Below, piece after piece: positions 1-11,521 of a DNA stretch of 64,000 nt (position 1 is its first letter; the number at the start of each line of letters is the position of its first letter). The notes beneath the pieces were generated by a model that was not told where the DNA came from, did not search any database, and was given only the letters and a program-made list of their open reading frames with translations. The stretch lies in contig OX424558.1 of assembly GCA_949152475.1 (NCBI GenBank), positions 42,214,751-42,278,750 of the forward strand, given 5' to 3'. The DNA comes from Terebella lapidaria. Its lineage: Eukaryota > Annelida > Polychaeta > Terebellida > Terebellidae. Position numbers and translations under genes: made by a program.

Positions 1-63
1 AGGTGAGGTATGATGTATGATAACGGGCGAAACACTTATTGCAATCTTTGGGCGAAAAAACCA

Positions 64-2002
64 CATTGCCCCTTCTTACAATGTTGGTCCCCAACATGCT
101 CCGCCTCAGCCCAAAACCCATCGAAACACGACGGAAGCATCACATGCTGGAACCAGAAGGAAGCAAGGTGGGCGGTACCCGAAAGTTGCGACACAGAAGA
201 CTCAGACCTTAAGGGTCTGTTTTGGAAGAATGAGGATCGACCCCAGGGCTTATGGACCATACTGAAACGCTCCAAAATTTTGAATAAACCATAATAAACA
301 AGCTAAAATTTTGAACGAGGTGTTCCATAAAGGGGTGATGACGTAGGAAGATCATCGGCCAAAAGGGACAGTGTGCCAAGTCTTTGGAATAAAATTACAG
401 TTTAACTTTAAATTTAGAAATTTTGTAAAATGACACACCGGTGATCGAAAATGATAGTACCTCTAGAATGTGATTGCCGGTTGCCCTCGCCAACTGGCGC
501 CACGGACCCGCGAGGATCTGGGCAGGGTGTAGCCGCGGCAAGGAACTCCGAGAAGTCCACGCGGACGTCTCCGCGGACAGCCGTCTTCCACCGCCAAAAA
601 GACAGCTACAAAAGTCAATGCGGCAAGCTGCTGGACACCAGTTCCCGCATGCTACCCAGCCTGCCAGAGCGGAGGCGCACATATGGACGGACATCCGCAG
701 ATGCAGACGCCCGAAGATACACACACCTCCGGACGGCTGCATGCTGAGACAGTCGACTGGTAAAAACACTCACACCCCAAACGCCGGGCCCCTGCAGGAT
801 CCGGCGCCGCAGCAGCGGACGAAGCGTGAGTTGCATCACATCGAGACGCAAAAATATACTGGAGATTCTAGAAAATCTGATACGACATTTTAAATACATC
901 TATATGCATCAAATAGGACAGCAATTCTACTCGTGCAACAATGCATGCAGTGTCCTGAAGACTTCTGTTTCAGTCATAATGACACACTGCCCGGACCAAA
1001 ATACAAACATTATATAACTCATGCGGGGGCCAGCATTTCCTCCCGGTGACTCCGAATCAAACCGTGGATACGGGTAGAAAAAGAAAATTTCTATCCCAGG
1101 GAACCTTGTGTGGCGATTTTGCCCAAAGATCGCGGCAGGAGATTCTTTCTAAACACTTTCTTGTTTCTCGCTGCTTCGTGTTTGAAGCACCGCTCTTTAA
1201 TCCTCTTATCTACTGTAATGAACACTAACTGTTTACGTCATCTCTCGTGCTCTCGCTTCTAGTATAAACACTGTGGCCACATGTGTTATTGCCTGAGTTG
1301 CCCTGAGGAAAAGCAAGGTAGGTGAGCTCAGTCATTAGCTCCTTGTCCCAGTTCGGCTAGAGGCCCGTCAAGCCTCAGTGACGATTTCCAGTCGGGGGCC
1401 CAGGAGTGAGATTCAGGGCTCGTCCCTGTGATTACCGGTTTCTCGCCCTGGGATGGTGTGACACAGGCTCTGGCTAGACAGTCGGGCTGTCCAGGGTTCT
1501 ATCCCTGTGGCAGTGCCGTCGGAGACGCCGGCCAGCAACATGCCCACGTGTACGAGTTCCTACATTACCATAACTGATGTATAATGTATGTTGTATATCT
1601 ATGATGTGTTATGATGTGATGTATGTAGGCCGGATTCATCCGGATGGACTGTTACCTGGTTGTAGTGCTAGCTAGCTCCGACGCCCGCCGCGTGCGCCCA
1701 TGTACGTCGCAGGTTACGAACATTACACTTGCAAATAACACAGGCATTAACATCTGTCATTAACTATAGCTGCTGCACTGGCCGTCAATGACGAGAAATT
1801 ATCACTCCCTGCAAAGTAGAAATTGTGTTTAAATCGACAGCCGCCGTTGAACTTGTGGATGGAAGAAATATGCTAGACGAAAACGCCAATAAATTGTCGC
1901 TTGCCAGTCTTTTTTGAAATATCACAGCATGCCGCCACTGTCAAAATTAACACAATTCCTTACACCCGAGCGGAAATCACCTGATTTCAACCCTCTGTTG
2001 CA
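64..2002. other. No host gene seen; GC-rich patch and LTR-like text
   Basis: This stretch lies between the Gypsy terminal repeat and the end of its integrase-like region. A GC-rich patch at about 460-830 is open in several frames but resembles nothing I know. At 1260-1480 there is a TATAAA-like site followed by text reminiscent of an LTR leader (repeated forms of GGTTCTATCCCTG), faintly echoed near 24800-24860. I could not assign it. Confidence 0.4.
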
Positions 2003-2335
2003 CTAGGAAGGAAATTTCACAAAACTCTCAATTGTGTAATTAATTGAAACAGAATTCTCCAGAGACTTGCCGCATACTTGTGGTTTAAAAAATCCACTAT
2101 GGTTGCTTTGGTTATGAATAATAACATGAAATATGGATAAATAAGTATAAACACTCCCCATGACCAAAATTACGGTTACAAGCGAACGCATATGCCTATT
2201 GGTAACATTAAAGACAATTGTGCGCCCAGTGGGCGTTCGCGACGCGCCTACTAGCAACCACAATGTACAATAAAGGCACCAAGCCATAAATAAAGCTACC
2301 CAGAGCCAAAAATTGACCACCGGATCACGGTTCAA
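2003..2335 (-). CDS. Hypothetical ORF with hydrophobic segments
   Basis: A 110-codon ORF starting MNRDPVVNFWLWVALF. It has a strongly hydrophobic stretch near residues 8-30 (FWLWVALFMAWCLYCTLWLL) and a second at about 52-72 (LVTVILVMGSVYTYLSIF). Two NxS/T sites follow the second stretch. I do not recognise the family. It lies just downstream, on the same strand, of the Gypsy integrase-like region. It could be an exon of a host membrane protein, the remains of an extra ORF of the element, or chance. There is no splice or homology support. Confidence 0.2.
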   Translation of the reverse strand: MNRDPVVNFWLWVALFMAWCLYCTLWLLVGASRTPTGRTIVFNVTNRHMRSLVTVILVMGSVYTYLSIFHVIIHNQSNHSGFFKPQVCGKSLENSVSINYTIESFVKFPS

Positions 2336-5300
2336 AAGATTTAGACGAGTATCGGACAGGTCTATAACCTCAATGGTTAGAGGGCGAACCCTTCATGCCG
2401 GCCTTTAATCTAGATAACCCTGAATATATTGAAATCAATAGCTGGCAGTCTTCTTGAGCTGGTCCAGAACCAGACAATCATCATAGCATGGCATATTGAC
2501 CTTATAAAATGTGACGATAGGGATTAAAAACCACGAAGTAGCTTGATGACGTGACCCCTGTCCATCCGTGAGTCCATGAGGTTCTGGGGGTACCTGCGGA
2601 TAGCCGGAGACTGGTTGAAAGTCGTCCGGGTCCCCATCCATCAAGTCAGACGGGTCCGGAAGACCCATCATACGGCGTATACGCTCATCAGGGGTTCACG
2701 GTAGCTGTCTGGACGTATCCAAAATTGGAATGTCATCCGGTTCAGCATCCTGAATGGGCGGATCCATGATGAGTTGGCCCTCACACCGTTTCAGGTTGTC
2801 TATGTGGACCACCAAAACTCTGTCCGGATTGGAATCCCAACAAATACGGTAGTCCACCTCGGTCACCTGCTTAAGTATGGTGAACTGGCTGATCCACGAC
2901 TTGCGAATCCAGTGGATAGTAGTAGCACACCTTGTAGCCTTCCCAAAAGCGGGCCTACCCTTAGCATGGGCGTCGTAGCCGTATAGTATGGTGAACTGGC
3001 TGATCCACGACTTGCGAATCCAGTGGATAGTAGTAGCACACCTTGTAGCCTTCCCAAAAGCGGGCCTACCCTTAGCATGGGCGTCGTAGCCGCGCCTTAT
3101 CCAGGGGCGCTCATACAAAGTCGTGGGCGTTCCCCACGGTGCGGTAAACCCCCTCCTAATACTCGGGTCCGCACTGTGGTACTGCGTTGGTTTCAGCTGC
3201 AGTTGAATACATAATACTTATGGGCAGATTGAGTTCCTGGCCATACCGCAATTGCTCGCGGCATCACCCCGTTGGAGGCATGAGCTCACGACCTACGACG
3301 GCTTGTAAGGGATGGTCCGGACCTTGGTGCTACCTAGCATCTGTGCTAGGCCTTGGAACAGGTTGCATTCGAATTGTACGCCCTGATCCAAGTGTACCCA
3401 CTTGGCCTAGCACGCTATGGTACACCACCCACCTATTTACCAGTAACCGAGCCACTTCGTCCGCAGTCTGGTGCCGCAGCGGGTAAGCATCGGTGTACTT
3501 GGTGAAAACATGTCCAAGCCACTGCCAGGCCAGTGAAAGCGATGTTGGAGAAGACGAATGGTCCTCTAGATGCCTAAGTGACAGGTCACCCAGAGGTCGT
3601 GCAGTTGGTGGAGCACCGCTTTGTGCTGCTCCACCGGAAGCACCAGCTGCCAAATAGGGGGCAGTGGGCACAGAGGCTCATATTGCTAGTAAAGTAGGCC
3701 TTCCTGGAGGGCAAGTCGTTCCCACTGGGAGACAAGGGATTGTGTCGCCTCCTTGTACGTCTTATGCTCAGCCTTGTATGGTGTCTGTGTGGCCTTAATC
3801 ACCAGCGCTAGGGTGCTGTCCGCCTTTTGCTTCGCAGCCAGTTGCTCCAGAGGTAGCCACCTAGGTCGGTTCTTCATCTGTCGGCCATTACCACAGGGGG
3901 CAACTGCCGCTCATACTCAGACTCGTCCGAGGATGTGGAGGGTACCAACGAGGAGTACACTGCCGGGCTTGAAGACTCACTGGAGCTGAGTAGAACTTCC
4001 GGGTCGTACGCGGACTGGCTACCTAGATCGGTTCCTCAATCTTCGCGTCCGGCTGCACACCAGTGGCCATTATCACAGGGCGCAACTACCGCTCATACTC
4101 AGACTCGTCCGAGGATGTGGAGGGTACCCACGAGGAGTACACAGCCGGGCTCGAGAAAGATTCGCTGGAGCTGAATAGCACCTCCGGGTCGTACGCGGAG
4201 CAGTTACGTTGATCTGCATAGAGGGGTGAACTGCTGTGGCTCGGGCCGCCTTGGTACTAAAGGGTGTGGAAGGTCCAGTTCCGAGTCTGAGGAAGAATCC
4301 TCACCACGCTGGAAGGGTTTCATTCCTGCACAGTCCAGATTCTTGCATTTGTGACAAAGTGACATTCGCCAGCATTGCCGTGCAGCTTTCCAGCGTGGTG
4401 CTCAATTTCCATGTTATACTCATGTAGTTCGACGAGCCACCGGGCCACCAAGCCGTCGGCCTCACTGTAGTTGAGCAGCCATAGGAGCGAACTGTGATCT
4501 GTCAGCAACTGGTAATGCGCCCCAACAAGTAATGCCAGAAGGGCTTGGTCATAGTTACAACTACGAGGAGCTTGCGGTGAGTCGTGCAGTAATTCATTTG
4601 AGAGCAGCTGAGAACCACGCTCGCATAAGCCAATATACACTCCTGCCCGTCCATGACCTGTGAGAGGACACCGCTGAGCGCGAAGTTACTCAGGTCCATG
4701 TCCAAAATGAACTCACAGTCCGGGAGGGGGTGCCGGAGTACAGGTGCTGCCACCAGGGCTTTCCTGAGGTCCGCAAACGCCTCCCTGACCTGGGAAGCCT
4801 CCCGGACTAAACCAGCCGGACGAACACCTGTACCTGTCACTATTAAGCCCAAGTACAAGATCTCCTGGGCGAAGAGTTAGGCTTAAGTTTAAAGCCTGCA
4901 TCCAGATGCGATGGAGCACCATTTGGAGGTTGGTGAGGGATTCCTCAAACGACCGGCTGTACATGACGACATCGTCGATGTACACCATACATCACTTCCA
5001 GAGGAACCCTTTTAGCACCATTTCCATGAGGTGCTCAAACGTTGTGGGGGTGTTGCAGGACCCGAACGGCATCACCTTAAATTGGTAGAGCCTGTTCTTG
5101 GTGACGAAAGCTGTTTTGGTTTTATCACTCTCGTCCATCTCGACCTGCCAATACCCAGATGCCAGGTCTAGGGCACAGACATAGTGCGGTATCCTGTGAG
5201 GGAGAGGATATGAGTCCTTCCGTGAGACATCATTAAGCTTATGATAATCCACACAGAACTTCCACAAGCTATTCTTCTTCTTCACCATAACTACAGGACT

Positions 5301-7085
5301 GGCCTAAGGGCTATCACTGGGTTCGATGATGTCTAGCTCGAGCATCTTCTGCACCTCCTGGTCAATGACCTCTTGGTACATGATAGCTGCTCATCGTAGA
5401 CGCTGTTTGATCTGACACTTGTCCTGGAGGTCGATGGAGTGTTTGGCAACGTCTGTCTTGCCAACCGCACCACCCGGACTCATAAATAAATCCGCATACT
5501 GCCGGAGCGCCAGTGGGATTTACCACGAGAATGGGCATCATGCTCAAATTGGACTTGCCAGAGCCCCACCTAGCATCGTGTTTTCGGGCGAAATTACTCA
5601 CAGGTTGTACTATACATGGACAACGGTCAAAAGTCTCCGTCGCTACGAGTGTAACTTCTGAGCCAGAATCGACAAGGAACCGCACCGGCTCCCGCCCTAA
5701 AGACAAGGGCAGGTACCAGCATGAATCCCTAACCAGCGCACACGCTGGGTTACTTGACGCTACATAGTCCTCGTTGTTTGACTCAGTGGCTGAGGAGCTA
5801 GACAGACCCTCAAGGACCACTCCCGGAGGAGTTATATCTACTTAAGAATCGTCTTGCTCGTCCCCGGGTGATGCAGATACAGGTGCCACAGACAGCTGTC
5901 TCCGGACGCAGTGTTGTTCGCCACCACATCCGGCTTCAGTTTCCTTCACACAGAGGACGGTATTGTTGTCCAGGAGGACCTGGCTGGCAGGAAGAGTTCC
6001 TCTGACGGGAGTTGGGCAAGCTGCCCTTGTAGCCACTGGCCCGCAAGCGTTCCAGCAACTCTGTACATTGTAATCAGAAGTGTCCCTGCTTACCCGGTTG
6101 CAGTTTGTTCCGGAGGTGAGCGCGCAGCAATCTGCCGGTCCTGGAGCTTCGATCCCAACGCAGTACACAATCATCAGCGCAGCACTGAGGTCGTACTCTT
6201 CCATATCATATTGTCTGGATATGAGCATGACGCAGCAGCCGGAGCCGCTTGCACCATCGTTGCTGGAGTGACGATGGTGCACCAACCCACTAGGGGTTGG
6301 GATCCACAGTCGGTTCCCGGCTGGCCGGCGACTCCCATGGAGCCACCTGCGATGCTACAGCAGGAGGAGGTGTGGCGGCCTGCAAAGGCACAGTCGAGGC
6401 TGAAGCCGGGGCCAGAGGCCTCCTCCATCAACCATTTCGCGTGGGTGGCCAGGTTGTATGAAATGTGGTACGGCTGCCCATCGATAAACTGGTCGATCAG
6501 CATCGGGTCAAACCTACTCGCGGGAACCTCCGGGTAGCCTTTCCAGCCGAGTATGCGCAGGTTAAACGCATAGTCGGTCACGGACTCTGTTGCCAAGTGC
6601 TAAGGAGTTTTAGCTAGGGAGGATAGCTAGGGGCTGCGAACGGGTATGTACCCACATACATCCCACTCTGATTGAGTGTGGAGGGAACCCCCACCGATCC
6701 CATTGGAAAGGATACAGGCCAGGCCACCGGTTGCCAGCTTGCTTCCAGAGCACTGGTTGGAGTGGGATAGCTCGAACACGCAGCTGCAGTTCCAACTGCC
6801 GGAACAGTGAGGCCGAAGTCAAAGTGGTGCCTTCAAGCCATGGCACAGGTGGGGGTCCCAATGCATGGGTCACCGCTACCTGCGGGCTTGGATGAACCAA
6901 GGGTAAGACCGGCGGACCTGCCATCCCTGGGCTGTAGGGGACCGTGGGAGTCAAGCTTGGTGCAACGGGCTGACTGCCCTTATACTCTTCCAGTGCAATC
7001 TGTATCAACCACCGCTCCCTCTCCTCTCGTCCTCTCGCCTTGACTGCTCTGAGATAACTCCGAGTAAGCAAGGTGGGCTGGCAGC

Positions 7086-7092
7086 TTTTATA
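7086..7092 (-). promoter_or_regulatory. TATA box in the 5' LTR of the decayed Gypsy element
   Basis: TATAAAA on the minus strand, followed by GC-rich sequence and, about 15 bp on, by the start of the gag-like reading stretch. It sits about 180 bp inside the terminal repeat that begins at 7273, a normal place for an LTR promoter. Presumed inactive. Confidence 0.5.
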
Positions 7093-7280
7093 GATGCCAG
7101 CATGCGAGAGCGATGGCAGACGTCAGACCATTGTTACAGTATAGTGGATCGATAAAAGACAATGCGTCACTAGGAGACGCACGTGCTTCGAATGTGGAGC
7201 GGCCTAAACAGGTGAGGTATGATGTACGATAACGGCTGAAATTCCTATCGCAATTTTTGAGCAAAATCGCCACTGACAGT

Positions 7281-7582
7281 TAAATGAGGAATCTTGTACG
7301 TATATGACATAGTATAATGTACAGGGTTATACGTCGTATATGTTTTGTAGACCGACTGACGATAAACTGCCAAATTCTGATTCCCACAACTCATTCCAGT
7401 AGCAATGGTGAGGATGATGTTGCAGTCATACACACACAGGCAAGCGTCTAGTGTCCAATGATGGTCCAACTTGATACCCGAATGGTCCACTGATATGATC
7501 ACTATTGTAGCGTTGTGACGTGTGACTACACAAGTAGTAACACCACCGTTATAGTGCATGGATGCTGTCGCACTTAAGAGAC
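7281..7582 (+). repeat. Dispersed repeat, copy A (partner at 20441-20720)
   Basis: About 300 bp aligning by eye over its whole length with 20441-20720, with scattered differences and a few small indels. Shared landmarks are AAATGAGGAATCTTGTA at the start, ACTGCCAAATTCTGATTCCC in the middle and CACCACCGTTATAGTGCA near the end. Copy A begins 8 bp beyond the terminal repeat of the decayed Gypsy element. Minus-strand ORFs in both copies are alike only because the DNA is repeated. Confidence 0.8.
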
Positions 7583-7690
7583 TAGGTCGTTTGCACGAAG
7601 TACTAGGTCGTTTGAACGAAGTAATAGGTCGTTTGCAGGAAGTACTAGTTCGTTTGCATGAAGTAATAAGCCATACACACGATGTAATGT
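7583..7690. repeat. Short tandem array, units of about 22 bp
   Basis: Four to five units of the type AGGTCGTTTGCACGAAGTACT. The same motif in reverse complement (TACTTCATGCAAACGAC) makes up the array at 8145-8556, so the two arrays are inverted relative to each other. Confidence 0.7.
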
Positions 7691-8144
7691 TACATAGTTG
7701 ACAAACCCATCTACATCAATAATCGTCTTAGCCTTTTAAGTGCCACATGGCGCTCAAATTTGGAGCCTTAAATATATCTCCATGAGCATCATATGTTGCT
7801 CTGAATTATCTATGTTCCCTTTGGCAAGAAATTGGTCATTTTAACATAAAATATTCCTCATTAATCAGATATTACTGAATCTTCTGCTATTATTTGAGGT
7901 AAATTTATATGTATCGATGAACTATACATTATTCGTTAAATTAATTAATAAATGTACACATGGGTATCCAAACTTAGGTCCTAGGAGGAGCCTGAGAAAC
8001 TGACTATGATAATTAAAGGGTTAATTGGCAACATCGGAAATCAATCAAGATCACCGCCCCTTACGCGTACGGTATAAGCTGTGGCTTTGTTTCATATGCG
8101 TATTACAATGTTCAAATACTATGTATGGAAATGTGAACGACTTA
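7691..8144. other. AT-rich spacer, no gene seen
   Basis: Low-complexity AT-rich sequence between two short-unit tandem arrays. No convincing ORF, RNA gene or regulatory motif was seen. Confidence 0.5.
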
Positions 8145-8558
8145 TTACTTCGTGTGAACATACAAAGTAGTACTTTGTGTGAACGACTTAGTACTTCATG
8201 CAAACGACATAGTTTTCGTGCAAACGACAAAATATTTCATGGAACGACTTCATTTGAATCGAATTGAACTACTTCATTAAAGTACCTCATTAAGATGAAT
8301 TAGTACTTCATTCGAATGAATTAGTTCTTTGTGGGAATGAAGTAGTACTTCGTGCGAATGACTCAATTCATGCGAACCAAGTAGTACTTTGGGCGAACAA
8401 CTTTGTACTTTGTGCAAACGACATAGTCTTTCGTGCAAACGACGAAATATTTCATGAGACGACTTCATATGAAGTTAAATTAAACTACTTCATTGAAGTA
8501 CTTTAATCGAATGAAATAGTACTTCATTCAAACGAAATAGTACTTCATACGAACGACT
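8145..8558. repeat. Degenerate palindromic tandem array
   Basis: Many degenerate units of 18-30 bp built on GTACTTCGTGCGAACGAC and GTACTTCATTCGAATGAA, each partly self-complementary. The array resumes after an inserted element at about 9076-9140, so the insertion at 8561-9073 split it. Together with the inverted array at 7583-7690 it could form the arms of a foldback element. Confidence 0.7.
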
Positions 8559-8560
8559 TA

Positions 8561-9073
8561 CTGTAAAAACACTTTTTTTCGCGGGTATTAAATTTCGCGG
8601 TTTTTACCCCCAGGCAATTTCGCGGGGATTTAATTTCGCGGTTCAGTGATTGCCAGTAATCGCGTAAAGAATTTGCAGTTGATGGACATCACAGTATATC
8701 AATGCAATTGGTGTGAGAAATGGAAAGTCACAGGAAATCAAATCAGATTTTATTTGAAATTTTGAACACAAACGTCGAACAAGTCATGCTTAGTCTGCAA
8801 AAGCTTGAACTTGGTGCAGATGTCATCGGCACCAAGTTCAAGCACGTGCCATGCAGACGCTAGCGACCGGTATCTGGGCAATGTAACTAACGTAATTCTG
8901 CGCGTTATGATTAGCAACAGCGTATTGTGCTATGGACGGCCACAAACCTCAAAATTAATTTTCGCGGGAGACTTATTTTAGCGAGGTATTTAATTTCGCA
9001 TTTAATTTCGCGGATCTACCCTTACCGCGAAATACGCGAAATAAGTACCGCGCGAAAATTAGTACTTTTACAG
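8561..9073. mobile_element. Non-autonomous DNA transposon with TA target duplication (MITE-like)
   Basis: The ends are CTGTAAAA-AC..TTTTTTTCGCGG and its inverted partner (..CCGCGCGAAAATTAGTACTTTTACAG), about 26 bp of imperfect terminal inverted repeat. TA flanks both sides (8559-8560 and 9074-9075). The inside contains further inverted AATTTCGCGG motifs and no transposase ORF. Length is 513 bp. TA duplication and these ends suggest the Tc1/mariner superfamily. The element sits inside the short palindromic array. Confidence 0.75.
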
Positions 9074-9140
9074 TAATTCATATGATCGAAGTAGTACTTT
9101 GGGCGAACGACTTTGTACTTCGTGCGAATGAAGGTGCTTT

Positions 9141-9641
9141 TTTCATCATGTTCTATCAGAGGCACCATATAGGGTCGAACCAGCCAGCAAAAGCAAAATA
9201 TTCCCCACCCACAGGTCTACGAGGTTTCAAGGACACTGATATCTTCCAGCGCGTCATCCTACAATAGCGGAACTTTCATGAAAGACACAAAACTCTCACA
9301 TGTAATTTGTCTCTGCGGCATCTTTCTTGTCTTTTGAAAAGTGGATTGTAAATTTTAATCACGTGAAAGATAAATTAATATTACACAATATTAAAAAATC
9401 ATGAGAACGAGATATTCAGTCATTCACAAAAATCAGGTATATGAATCTATTTTTAATGTAAAATATTTTCGAAAACCTTAAAATAAGTATCAAAATATCA
9501 TACCATATACATCATGTACATGAAAGCCCACACAAAGCCCACGCATGACTGCATGCCATTGTCCACATACAGTCAGCACAATGATTACATGTGTAGAATA
9601 TTTTAGGACTGTGACCACCCGAAACCCCTCCCTTACACCCT
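9141..9641. other. Intergenic, no gene seen
   Basis: AT-rich sequence between the palindromic array and the 4-kb inverted-repeat unit. I see no gene or recognisable repeat in it. Confidence 0.5.
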
Positions 9642-10422
9642 GCAACATATCTTAAGGCGGTGACTGACCTAGTTCTTTTGTCTAGGAGTCAGGTTATGTT
9701 ATTGTCACCGACTTGTGCTCAGCTTTTTTGGAAGGAAGATCAACACACGGTAAGAAAAATGCAATATCTGCAACATAACGCATATATATAATAACTGAGG
9801 GGGATGATACGATGTCCGAGATACTACTACAAATTTTTGTATTTCACAAATATTTGTAGGGGCTGAAATTCGACAGAAACAAGGTTATTCCATTAATATT
9901 TACCCCAATTTTGACACGGTGATCACGTTCATGGTCATTTTCAATAAATTCTGCACATTGTATTTCGATAACCTGTACACGGGAGTTAAGATAATCATCT
10001 CATGTTTCATATATCCTGCGCATACGCACCAATATATTGTAATTTTTCACTTATTCCTAAATTACTATACACGCTTGTCGTGTCACCGGTTTGAGTCAAG
10101 CATCACCGACTTAAGATTAGTTGCCCAGAAAAGGACTAACATCTCTCCACGAAAAACGCATAAAGTATTACCCACCGTCGATGTTAAATCAACGGTATGC
10201 ATTGCAACATCATAATGCAAATGTTTATATTATTTTCTTTCCATATTCTTGTCTTCATATTTGGAAAATGAGCAAAATTAACATGTACACTATACACACT
10301 CAAAATACGTGGACATGCCTAAACTATTTGCATAGTCCCATCGTTTGTTCATTCAGGAATCATGGCAGGAAAAGAAAAATGTACCTGTCCAGTCAGGTGT
10401 GCACGTACAGACTGCAGGATAG

Positions 10423-11168
10423 CAATGCGACACTGACGCACCGACGTGGTCCGACTCGGCTACAGACTCTGATTTGGAAATCACAGTGTCTGATGGAGAG
10501 AGTCTTTTGGAGAGCGATGAAACTTGCATTCACGAAATGCTTGCTGGTTATGACCGTTTTTGTGCCGATTTATTACATACTTGTAGTATTGAAAAAGGTC
10601 TTTTAGGCAGGGACACTATGTCGTTCAAGCTATTCAATGAGTATCTGTCGTCCGTGTCATCCCGCGATACATTTCAACACAGTGATGAAACTTTGATGTG
10701 GTGGAGGGCGGGATTCGGTGCTCGCTGGCTCAGGTTCATGTCGTGCGCCGATGAATCAGTAAACCGTTTGCCTGTCTCTCCGAAGCCACCCTTCGAGGAG
10801 TTGTCCCAAACTCACTGTCCCCTACTGCTGGTGTTAGGAAACCAGGTAATAAACACGATAAGCAGTAGAATATCTTCTCATAGAATATTTTGCTGCCGAT
10901 GACTTTCCATGTATTTATACCTAAACAAAAAATGGGTTTTACCAGTATAGATGGCCCGATTTACGATTTGTAATTTATGCAAGGCTACATAAAGGATCTA
11001 AAAATACATTTTGATATATTTCTTAGAGATCTTCAATGACATGCTGGAAAATGTTAAAGACACTGCAGACATTAGCTACATACTAATACTATTTTCATAC
11101 TTCAGTACGAACGAAAGTTGATTCGAACTGCATTGACACAGAACTACGGAGACGCAGATTACATTTGA
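10423..11168 (+). CDS. Unrecognised ORF, probably two exons, inside the inverted-repeat unit
   Basis: An open frame from 10423 to 10845 reads an acidic N-terminal part (SDSATDSDLEITVSDGESLL) and then a folded-looking part (HEMLAGYDRFCADLL, DETLMWWRAGFGARWLRFM). It ends at CAG followed by GT (10846). A TTCAG acceptor at 11101-11105 opens a 63-nt phase-0 continuation (YERKLIRTALTQNYGDADYI, stop 11166-11168). That would remove a 260-bp intron in frame. The first in-frame ATG is at 10474. Just upstream in another frame (10361) is a short cysteine-rich start, MAGKEKCTCPVRCARTDC, which may be an earlier exon or a shifted part of the same protein. I do not recognise the family. It could be a transposon-encoded protein or a host exon. 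Confidence 0.4.
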
Positions 11169-11521
11169 GTGGAGGTGAATATGCTGTGCACCAACACATC
11201 AATAACTCGGTCTTACGAAATGTTGTTGGGAAGTTTACTGCACAATATATTGCTGCATACGTTCCACGCTACCACGAATATGATATCGCTATAAGGCATA
11301 AAAAAATTAATTTTCTGTTTCTCGTCCTCCTATTTTATCAAAACTGGGTAGGGAGGGACTTTTCATTTTTTATTTTTCATTTTTTATCTTGCAAAAAATA
11401 CCGTCCTCGGTATTGACGGTATAAGACGGTATTGCAAAAAATACCATCCTCAGCTCAAGAGAAAATTTGGTAGGGAGGCACTTTTTATTTTTGGTGGGAC
11501 GACATTTCACACATATGAAAA

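Larger units (their letters stand above)
1..7273 (-). mobile_element. Old decayed Gypsy (Metaviridae) LTR retrotransposon
   Basis: Read on the minus strand, this is a fossil Gypsy element. Recognisable parts in order: a gag-like stretch (about 7071-5850), an aspartic-protease region (about 5820-5360, with a DSGSEVTLV-type active-site stretch), reverse transcriptase (about 5290-4990, with FCVDYHKLNDV, DLASGYWQVEM and KVMPFG), RNase H (about 4860-4320), the integrase region (about 3880-3330) and a GPY/F-like tail ending in VVHIDNLKRC (about 2800). A 63-bp segment at 2-63 is repeated in the same orientation at 7211-7273. This fits two LTR starts, the 3' LTR running off the window. A minus-strand TATA box (7086-7092) lies in the presumed 5' LTR. 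The copy is broken in more than ten places and looks old. The stretch 64-2400 is assigned to it only by position. Confidence 0.8.

Noticed and set aside
7245-7559. Minus-strand ORF matching one at 20415-20672
   Set aside because: The likeness comes from the dispersed repeat itself; frames differ in length and have no gene-like context.
8561-9073. Regular repeats as a CRISPR-like array (here and in the short-unit arrays)
   Set aside because: The spacing is irregular, the units are inverted and palindromic, and the context is a eukaryotic genome with TA-flanked elements.
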